From positions 1 through 12,397 of the forward strand of contig CABUXL010000049.1 in the NCBI GenBank assembly GCA_902495525.1: a stretch of DNA of 12,397 bases. Reading direction: 5' to 3'. Origin of the DNA: an uncultured Collinsella sp. (lineage in GTDB: Bacteria > Actinomycetota > Coriobacteriia > Coriobacteriales > Coriobacteriaceae). The position numbers and the translations under genes were made by a program. The number at the start of each line of letters is the position of its first letter. Position 1 is the first letter of the stretch. This document shows positions 6,714-12,397 of the stretch, in pieces. The notes below the pieces were generated by a model, which was not told the DNA's origin, did not search any database, and was given only the letters and a program-made list of their open reading frames with translations.

Positions 6714-8699
6714 CTAGTTCTGAGAGAAGAACGGGAACTGTCGGGGATCAACCGGCGGATGCGGCATCGGGCCACCCTGGGGACTACCTTGCGAGCCGCC
6801 CTGACCGCCCATCATCTTATCGATGGCGTCCTGAACCTCGCCCTCGAACTTTTTCATTCCCTCGTGCAAACGACGCTGACCGTCCTCAGAGCGCAGCTCC
6901 TCCATTTGCTCGGGCGAAATACCCAGTAGCTCGCCCAGCACGCCCATCATCTCGTTTCGCACGCGCTCGCTCGTATCCTCGTCAGCAAAACGGCGCACCT
7001 CGGCGCGCGCCAGCGAATCGACCGTCATGCGCTCCTTGCCGCTGAGTCCCAGATCGGACCACGCAAGCATGTAGGGCCAGGAGCGCTCAACAAACGAACG
7101 GGCCGAGACGATCGGAGCCGTCGGCAGCATGCGGCGAGCAGCCTCGCCCTGGCGCACGAGCATCAGCAGCAGCGAGCAGGCCTCAGGCTTGCCAGCGGCC
7201 ATCGGGATGTCGTCGAAAGATCGATTGCGGTCCACGTGCGCCTCGAGCGCGCCATCGACCTCACCCGGCTCAAGCCCGCCGAGCAGCTGTGCCGCGCGGT
7301 CGAGCATATCGACCGGACCGTCGAGCGTCGAGAGCGCTTGCGCCAGCACGCCCTCCATACAATCTTCCACCGCGTTGAGCGTCACGAGCTCTTGGGGCAC
7401 CACGGCAGACGTGCGGTTGCGCACGCGCGCCACAAACTCAAGCGTCGACAGGTACACATCGCCAAAGGGCGCGTAATCGCCCTGGTAGCCGCCGCAAAGC
7501 GCCGGCGCCGCCAGCGCGTACTCGGTTTTGGACAGCGGGCTCAGCGCCATCGCACCCAGTTCGAGCGCCGTGTCCTCCAGCATGAGGCCCAACGTGCGCG
7601 AGCGCAGACGCTCGGCATCGCCCGCCGACACGTCGCGATCGAGCACACGCGCCGCATCCGGTGCATCGCGCTCGACAGTGCGAATGTGTAAACGCTCGGC
7701 GATGGCGCGGACGGCGGCACAGCGGGCAGCCTCGGCCTCTTCCTGCGCCGGCGTAAAGATACGGTTGCGCCCCAGCACCAGGCCAATCACATTGCGCGGG
7801 CCCAGAGCGTCGACGGCCAGCGCCGCCAGCAAAGACGACGGCAAGTCGCCCTCGAGCGCCACCACGGCGCGCGACGCACCGTGGGCTCGGGCGTTGTCGC
7901 GCACGGCGAGCACCAGCGCCTGCCACAACCACTCCTCGGAACGAAACTCGGGCAGCTCGTGGTCCTCCAAAGCATCGAGCATCACGCCGCGCTGAATCTC
8001 CTGAACCAGCAGGCTCTCCTCAAAACACGGCGCCTGGGCCACCACGCGACCGCAGTCGTCGAGCACAAACGAACCGCCGGTATACACCGACTCGTCATAG
8101 GCACCGACCGGCGCCATGCAGGCAAACCACACGCTGCGCTTGGATGCGATCTTGCGGTAGGCGCCGCTGCGAACGGCGGCAATGGCGGCAGTCTCACGGT
8201 CGGTCATGTCAAACGCGTTGAATTGGAAATACGCAATGAGGTCAACACCGGTCGGCAACATCTCGAGTTCGCGGTCCAAGTCAAAAATCACGGCGATGCG
8301 CACGCCGTCCACGTCGAACACCGGCGGCGCCCAACGTGTGTCGTTGTTCTCGCCACGTTGCAGGGCAATGCTCGAACGCGCCGGCACCACATGGCCGTCC
8401 TTGAGCATCATGTAGTCGAGCAGCGGCTGGCCCTCAAACGAAACCGCCGCGGGCACGATGCAGATCATGTCAAGCTCCTGGATACGCTCGGCGACACCAG
8501 TCAAACCGGCAAGCACGTCGTGCTCAAAGTCGGCAGCGCCCACCAGGCCACCGGGCATGGCGCCCATAAAGAGCGGAGCCGGAACGCACAGCACGCGCGC
8601 CCCGCGCTCGTGAGCCAGACGAGCCTGGTCCTCGATGCGGCCGCAAATGCCCTCAATATCACCCAGGCGCATATCGATCTGTGCAAGCGCGAGCTTCAT
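6714..8699 (-). CDS. NAD+ synthetase-like two-domain protein (nitrilase plus NAD synthase fold), probable pseudoenzyme
   Basis: Overall layout of glutamine-dependent NAD+ synthetase (NadE): an N-terminal nitrilase-type glutaminase domain (about 1-265) and a C-terminal ATP-pyrophosphatase domain (about 270-560). Start ATG 8699 (MKLALAQIDMRLGD, 661 residues) has GGAAAGG 8 bases upstream; the frame also opens at 8726. The usual active-site residues appear absent. The PEL..TG glutamate is A41 in VPAPLFMGA. The lysine region reads SSIALQRGENN (109-119). The nucleophilic cysteine of ICED is F139 in AVIFDLD. The ATP loop SGGIDS reads EGDLPS (283-288). K391 and E393 of the GNKSE motif survive in LSKTEYAL, and APFGDVYLS (410-418) is close to family form. 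The C-terminus adds a helical acidic/basic segment (570-630) and a Gly/Gln/Pro tail. The frame is intact with normal codon use, so it is probably expressed. A regulatory or structural role is likelier than NAD synthesis. Confidence 0.8.
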   Translation of the reverse strand: MKLALAQIDMRLGDIEGICGRIEDQARLAHERGARVLCVPAPLFMGAMPGGLVGAADFEHDVLAGLTGVAERIQELDMICIVPAAVSFEGQPLLDYMMLKDGHVVPARSSIALQRGENNDTRWAPPVFDVDGVRIAVIFDLDRELEMLPTGVDLIAYFQFNAFDMTDRETAAIAAVRSGAYRKIASKRSVWFACMAPVGAYDESVYTGGSFVLDDCGRVVAQAPCFEESLLVQEIQRGVMLDALEDHELPEFRSEEWLWQALVLAVRDNARAHGASRAVVALEGDLPSSLLAALAVDALGPRNVIGLVLGRNRIFTPAQEEAEAARCAAVRAIAERLHIRTVERDAPDAARVLDRDVSAGDAERLRSRTLGLMLEDTALELGAMALSPLSKTEYALAAPALCGGYQGDYAPFGDVYLSTLEFVARVRNRTSAVVPQELVTLNAVEDCMEGVLAQALSTLDGPVDMLDRAAQLLGGLEPGEVDGALEAHVDRNRSFDDIPMAAGKPEACSLLLMLVRQGEAARRMLPTAPIVSARSFVERSWPYMLAWSDLGLSGKERMTVDSLARAEVRRFADEDTSERVRNEMMGVLGELLGISPEQMEELRSEDGQRRLHEGMKKFEGEVQDAIDKMMGGQGGSQGSPQGGPMPHPPVDPRQFPFFSQN

Positions 8700-8738
8700 G
8701 GCCCAGCCCTTTCCGTCGTAAACCATCGAAATCGTAGT

Positions 8739-8770
8739 AAAAGCGCCGGCCGCATAATGCAGTCGGCGCT
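8739..8770 (-). terminator. Likely intrinsic terminator of the superoxide reductase gene
   Basis: AGCGCCG (8742-8748) pairs with CGGCGCT (8764-8770), and a short inner pairing GCA/TGC (8752-8754 with 8758-8760) supports the loop. On the minus strand the stem ends in TTTT (8742-8739, the first T paired). It lies 46 bases after the superoxide reductase stop and about 40 bases before the next gene's start, so it would separate the two. Confidence 0.55.
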
Positions 8771-8816
8771 CGCATGTGCATATGCTAGCTATGATACCCC
8801 GAGCGGAGGCGCGCTC

Positions 8817-9179
8817 CTAGAATGTCGCGGACCACAGCCCGTGCAGGTTGCAGTAGGCATAGACGGTACCGGTCTTGGAGCCGCCCGCGAAAAACGTCGC
8901 GGGTTTCATGCCGGGCTCAAGGTAATGAACCTCTAAGCGGCCCTCGGCCTCAAGGGCGATCCACTCAATGTAGTGCTCGGGCAGGCTGGGGTGCTCGACT
9001 GAGCCAACGCGTGCGCGAATCACGTGACCGTCACGCTCGGTCTCGACAACAGGCACGTGCTTCTCGTGCGCCGCGTCCTCAGTGTTTGCAGTCAGTTCCG
9101 TGCAACCGGCAGGGGTCGCAACGTCGTCGCCAAGGGCAGCGATGAGCTTGCCGTCAGGGTCCTTAAAGAATTTCGCCAT
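8817..9179 (-). CDS. Superoxide reductase (desulfoferrodoxin/neelaredoxin family) lacking the N-terminal Fe(Cys)4 centre
   Basis: Reduces superoxide to hydrogen peroxide without making oxygen, a detoxification route common in anaerobes. The protein has 120 residues from ATG 9179, with AAAGGAGA 6 bases upstream. All five ligands of the catalytic non-haem iron are present: H41 in EKHVP, H63 in VEHP, H69 in PEHYIEW, and C110 and H113 in YCNLHGLW. E39 and K40 of the EKHVP motif are also kept. The N-terminus (MAKFFKDPDGKL...) aligns in length and pattern with the desulforedoxin domain of two-iron desulfoferrodoxin, including NTEDAA before EKHVP. Only one cysteine remains there (C26 in TPAGCTEL), so the rubredoxin-like iron centre cannot form. 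This resembles the so-called class III forms. The electron donor is not encoded nearby. An upstream in-frame extension to 9320 lacks a ribosome site and is rejected. Confidence 0.93.
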   Translation of the reverse strand: MAKFFKDPDGKLIAALGDDVATPAGCTELTANTEDAAHEKHVPVVETERDGHVIRARVGSVEHPSLPEHYIEWIALEAEGRLEVHYLEPGMKPATFFAGGSKTGTVYAYCNLHGLWSATF

Positions 9180-9206
9180 GATGTTCTCCTTTGCTGATGT
9201 GCCAAT

Positions 9207-9222
9207 GTTCTTGATGGTTCTT
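9207..9222. promoter_or_regulatory. Direct repeat GTTCTT x2, one helical turn apart, upstream of superoxide reductase gene
   Basis: GTTCTT occurs at 9207-9212 and 9217-9222 with a 10-base period, and a related GTTCTC is at 9183-9188. The pair lies 28-43 bases before the superoxide reductase ATG, where an operator or activator site could sit. I cannot link it to a known regulator and no convincing -35/-10 pair was found here, so this is tentative. Confidence 0.2.
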
Positions 9223-9272
9223 ATGCCCAAAGGCAGACAAACCATCCACGGCATTGCAAATGAACACATAAC

Positions 9273-9308
9273 GGGCGGGGACGATGGGACAGCGCGTGCC
9301 ATCCGCCC
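9273..9308 (-). terminator. GC-rich hairpin downstream of the SNF2 helicase gene
   Basis: GGGCG (9273-9277) plus GATGG (9283-9287) pair with CCATC-CGCCC (9299-9308), giving ten pairs with a five-base bulge and an 11-base loop. It lies 21 bases past the helicase stop. Two small palindromes overlap or adjoin it (9303-9314 and 9319-9330). No T tract follows on the minus strand, so termination here would not be classical. Confidence 0.3.
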
Positions 9309-9329
9309 TGGCGGCCCCACCCGAGCGGG

Positions 9330-12300
9330 TTAGCGACCGTCGCCGCCGAGCAGCGCCAGAACATCCTCGCGGGTAAACAGCGCCGACGAGATGCCGTCGC
9401 CGCCGAGCACGCTGTTGACCAGGTCGCGCTTGGACTCCTGCATCTGCATAATGCGTTCCTCGATCGTGTCCTTGGCGATGAGCTTGTACACGGTCACGGT
9501 ATGCTGCTGGCCAATACGATGCGCACGGTCGGTCGCTTGGTCCTGCGCCGCCACGTTCCACCACGGGTCGTAGTGGATGACCACGTCGGCAGCCGTCAGG
9601 TTAAGGCCCACGCCGCCCGCCTTGAGCGAAATCAAAAAGACCGGAACCTCGCCCGCTTGGAACTGCGCGACCATCTTGGCGCGGCTCTCCTTAGACGAAG
9701 CGCCCGTGAGCTTAAGGAAGGCGATGTCCTCCTTGGCCAGGCGCTTACCGATAATATCGAGCATACCCGTAAACTGGCTGAACAACAGGATGCGATGTCC
9801 GCCGTCGAGTGCGCCGTGCACGAGCTCCATGCACGTATCGAGTTTGGCGCTCCCCGCCTTGTAATCCTCGTAGTGCAGACGCGGGTCGCAGCAGATCTGG
9901 CGCAGCTTGGTGAGCTCGGCGAGCACCTTAAGCTTGTCTTTCTTAAACTCGGACGCCTCGCGGTGCTGCACCTGCTGGGCGATGCGGTCCTGATTTGCCA
10001 GGTACAGCTTGCGCTGCTCGCCAGTAAGCTGAGCCACGACAGTGTCCTCGATCTTTTCGGGCAGATCGGCCACCACGTCTTCCTTGACACGGCGCAGCAC
10101 AAACGGCGACACGAGCGCCTGCAGGCGAGCGGCGCTATCGCCCTCGGCGTGCTCGACCGGACTTTCGAAGCGCTTGGCAAACGACTCGCGCGTGCCAAGC
10201 AGGCCCGGCATCAAAAAGTCGAAGATGCTCCAGAGCTCGGACAAGCGGTTTTCGATGGGCGTGCCCGTCAGGGCAAAGCGCACGCCGGCAGGCAGGCGCT
10301 TTGCGGCGCGCGCCACCTGCGTGAGCGGGTTTTTAATGTACTGGGCCTCATCGAGCACCACGCGGGCAAAGTCCTGTTCGACGTACTCGTCGATATCGCG
10401 CCGCATAAGGTCATACGACGTCACGACCACGTTATGCTCGGCCACGCCGGCGATCTGCACGCGACGCTGCGCCTTGGCGCCCACGATGGCGCACACATCC
10501 AGCGAGGGCGCAAAGCGCTCCAGCTCGGCAGTCCAGTTGTACACGAGTGAGGCCGGGCATACCACGAGCGTGGGTTTAGTGTCCCCCGCCTCCACGCGCG
10601 CAAGGATATGTGCGATCATCTGCAGCGTTTTGCCCAGGCCCATGTCGTCGGCCAAGATGCCGCCAAGGCCCAGGTGTTCGAGCGAGCCGAGCCACTGGTA
10701 TCCGTCGACCTGGTAGCCGCGCATCGTTGCCTTGAGCGATGCCGGCACCGTAAAGTCCATCTTGCCGAGTGTGTCCAGGCGCTCGACAGTGCGGCGAAAC
10801 GCCGCGTCGCGATCGGCCTCGAGCGCGGGCGTGCGCGCGAGCATGCTATCGACGAACAGGGTGCTCGATGCGGGAAGCAACACGCCGTCGAGCAGGTCGA
10901 CGGCATCGACCCCCAGATCCTCGGCAAGGCCAAACGCGGCGCGCCCCCCCTCGTCCAGGCGAATGATGTCGCCGGACGTAAGGCGCGCAAACGTTTGATG
11001 GCGCTTGTACGAATCGAGATAGACAGCAAGGTCCGCGGCCGAAAGGCCGCTCGCGCCCAGTTCGACGTCGAGCAGATTGCTCTTGACGGTCGCACGAACC
11101 GAGAGCTTGGGCGCGGGGCGCACCGAAATCTGGCGCAGACGGTCGCTGAGCATGACCTCACCCAGCTCGGACAGGGCGGACAGGCCCTCGGTCAGCAGGC
11201 AGAACAGGCGGGCGTCATCGCGCTCCTCAAACGCCAGACCGCCCTCGTAGAAATCGAAGTACAGGGCCGCCGTGTCCATAACACGAAACTCTGCCACCTC
11301 GTCGCGGGGCGGCACGCCGGGGCGTTGCTCTTCGAAGAGACTGCCCGGAGCGCCCAGACTAAAGAGATCTGCCGACCAGTCGCCGTAGGTAACCGTAATT
11401 TTGCAGGTCACAAGCCCATCGTCGACGCCGATCGCCATGGCAAAGCTTGGCTCGGGCGCCACGGTATCGAGCGCGGCGGGCGCGGTAAGGTCGGTGTAGT
11501 CGCGCAAAATGGGCAGCGCCATACGACAGAACTCCCCCACCTGGTCGACAGCGATATGGACTGGCGTGCGACAGGGCAGTAAGCGCGATAGGAACGGCGC
11601 CGCATGCTGGGCAAACGCTACATCGGCGCGGCGCGCACGGCGGGTGTCGACCAGATAGGCAACGTCGCCCGAAGCAAAGCAGTATGCATCGGCCGGCAGG
11701 CGTAGATCGTAGCTGCCACCAGCCGCCGGCGCGATTTTGGCGGCAAGGAGCGGTGGGCGCTTAGACAGCGCCTCGTCCTCCCCTTCCGGAGGCATCTCAA
11801 CTGCCACGTCATAGGTGCGATGCGTCGTCGTCCCCCGCGACCAGGCGGGCTCAAAAGAGATGGTCTGACCGCGCAACAGGTCCAGCACATATACGATGCT
11901 ATGCTCGGACAGCGGCAACTGACGCTCGGCGACAAAACCACTGCGGGCAAAGTCGTACGACGCCGAACGCGAGCTTGTGATGTCATCGAGATAGGCAACT
12001 GTCGTCACGACAAGGTTGAGCAGCTTTGTCGACACGTCTTCGAAGGCTTCGGGCGTATGGACAAACGTGAGCTTCTTACCGTACGAGAAGGTGCCGCCGC
12101 GCACGTAGGCATCGGCCATGCCGTCGATGTCCTTGACCACGTAGGACACCGAACCGCAGCGAATGCGGAACTCGAGCGCCCAGCTAAAGCGGTCGGCGAA
12201 CAGCGGATTGTAGTACGGCACCAACGAAGGCTCCAACGCCGCTTTGGGGGCGTCGGGGTCAACGGCACCGGCAAGCTTGCGGCGCATGCTCGCCAGCTCA

Positions 12301-12397
12301 TCCATGCGCGCGTCCGAAAGATCGGAGAGCGCCGCCATGAGGCTGGGGCTCGTGGGGACGGGCGCCGGGAAGGGAAAGTTGGGATTGACGGCCGGCG
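9330..12397 (-). CDS. SNF2-family DEAD/DEAH-box helicase (5' end beyond window)
   Basis: A Swi2/Snf2-type ATP-driven double-stranded DNA translocase. Residues are counted from Met at 12338. The C-terminal half carries the full motor: motif I ADDMGLGKT ending near K570, motif II LDEAQYIKN (DEAQ at 663-666), motif III LTGTPIENRLSELWS near 700, IDENTIFIABLE helicase-C motifs LLFSQFTGML, then KAGGVGLNLTAADVVIHYDPWWN and the motif VI DRAHRIGQ near 938. The N-terminal 540 residues match the layout of the bacterial SNF2-associated region, with no recognisable catalytic motif. The ATG at 12338 has no ribosome site, and the frame stays open to the window edge, reading PAVNPNFPFPAPVPTSPSL just before it. 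The real start is therefore probably outside, perhaps with a further N-terminal domain such as a SWIM zinc finger (inference from relatives). It likely acts in transcription recycling, repair or chromosome maintenance. No methylase or nuclease neighbour suggests a defence role. Confidence 0.93.
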   Translation of the reverse strand, partial: PAVNPNFPFPAPVPTSPSLMAALSDLSDARMDELASMRRKLAGAVDPDAPKAALEPSLVPYYNPLFADRFSWALEFRIRCGSVSYVVKDIDGMADAYVRGGTFSYGKKLTFVHTPEAFEDVSTKLLNLVVTTVAYLDDITSSRSASYDFARSGFVAERQLPLSEHSIVYVLDLLRGQTISFEPAWSRGTTTHRTYDVAVEMPPEGEDEALSKRPPLLAAKIAPAAGGSYDLRLPADAYCFASGDVAYLVDTRRARRADVAFAQHAAPFLSRLLPCRTPVHIAVDQVGEFCRMALPILRDYTDLTAPAALDTVAPEPSFAMAIGVDDGLVTCKITVTYGDWSADLFSLGAPGSLFEEQRPGVPPRDEVAEFRVMDTAALYFDFYEGGLAFEERDDARLFCLLTEGLSALSELGEVMLSDRLRQISVRPAPKLSVRATVKSNLLDVELGASGLSAADLAVYLDSYKRHQTFARLTSGDIIRLDEGGRAAFGLAEDLGVDAVDLLDGVLLPASSTLFVDSMLARTPALEADRDAAFRRTVERLDTLGKMDFTVPASLKATMRGYQVDGYQWLGSLEHLGLGGILADDMGLGKTLQMIAHILARVEAGDTKPTLVVCPASLVYNWTAELERFAPSLDVCAIVGAKAQRRVQIAGVAEHNVVVTSYDLMRRDIDEYVEQDFARVVLDEAQYIKNPLTQVARAAKRLPAGVRFALTGTPIENRLSELWSIFDFLMPGLLGTRESFAKRFESPVEHAEGDSAARLQALVSPFVLRRVKEDVVADLPEKIEDTVVAQLTGEQRKLYLANQDRIAQQVQHREASEFKKDKLKVLAELTKLRQICCDPRLHYEDYKAGSAKLDTCMELVHGALDGGHRILLFSQFTGMLDIIGKRLAKEDIAFLKLTGASSKESRAKMVAQFQAGEVPVFLISLKAGGVGLNLTAADVVIHYDPWWNVAAQDQATDRAHRIGQQHTVTVYKLIAKDTIEERIMQMQESKRDLVNSVLGGDGISSALFTREDVLALLGGDGR

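Noticed and set aside
7881..8936. 351-residue plus-strand open frame across the NadE-like gene
   Set aside because: Antisense shadow of the NadE-like and superoxide reductase genes; low-complexity His/Arg/Ala composition and no ribosome site evident.
9180..9320. N-terminal extension of the superoxide reductase by 47 residues
   Set aside because: The internal ATG 9179 has a near-perfect ribosome site and the extension resembles nothing in the family.
9501..11582. Two long plus-strand open frames (349 and 324 residues) opposite the SNF2 helicase
   Set aside because: Both lie antisense to clear helicase motifs, are Arg/Ala/His-rich and have no family resemblance.
1..12397. CRISPR array, prophage, insertion sequence or toxin-antitoxin pair
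   Set aside because: No spaced direct repeats, transposase, integrase or small gene pair seen on either strand.

Overview
The window looks like a chromosomal segment of a high-GC Gram-positive anaerobe, most likely a Coriobacteriia (Collinsella-type) actinobacterium. This is inferred from the strong G/C bias at third codon positions, the LexA box of the Gram-positive type (CGAAC-N4-GTTC), a monofunctional formate-tetrahydrofolate ligase, a superoxide reductase and the general style of the proteins. No phage, plasmid, insertion sequence, CRISPR array, tRNA or rRNA was seen. No gap between genes exceeds 300 bases.

Layout. (1) A cation diffusion facilitator transporter lies on the + strand (88-1269). 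It converges, 12 bases apart, on the first of a long run of minus-strand genes. (2) A membrane-anchored protein has a disordered Pro/Tyr/Gln-rich N-terminal half, one membrane segment, a PASTA-like domain and a C-terminal array of exact heptads (1282-2271). (3) Formate-tetrahydrofolate ligase, fhs (2451-4118), has a clear intrinsic terminator and a likely promoter. (4) The ruvC-ruvA-ruvB operon (6471 down to 4263) has genes joined by stop/start overlaps. A LexA box abuts a -10 element upstream, so the Holliday-junction resolvasome is probably part of the SOS response. (5) A roughly 100-base structured intergenic element (6608-6705) is closed by a perfect 15-bp inverted repeat. (6) A 661-residue protein has the full two-domain layout of glutamine-dependent NAD+ synthetase, but the usual active-site residues of both domains appear to be missing (6714-8699). 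(7) A one-iron superoxide reductase has a decayed N-terminal desulforedoxin-like region (8817-9179). (8) A large SNF2-family helicase/translocase runs off the right edge (9330-12397).

How they fit together. The ruv genes form the only tight operon. The other minus-strand genes appear to be separate units, with hairpins or promoters between several of them. fhs supplies one-carbon units as 10-formyl-THF, the superoxide reductase detoxifies superoxide in an anaerobe, and the SNF2 protein and RuvABC act on DNA or nucleoprotein.

No clear new defence or mobile system is present. The two items most worth attention are the NAD-synthetase-like probable pseudoenzyme and the structured intergenic element next to the ruvC promoter.
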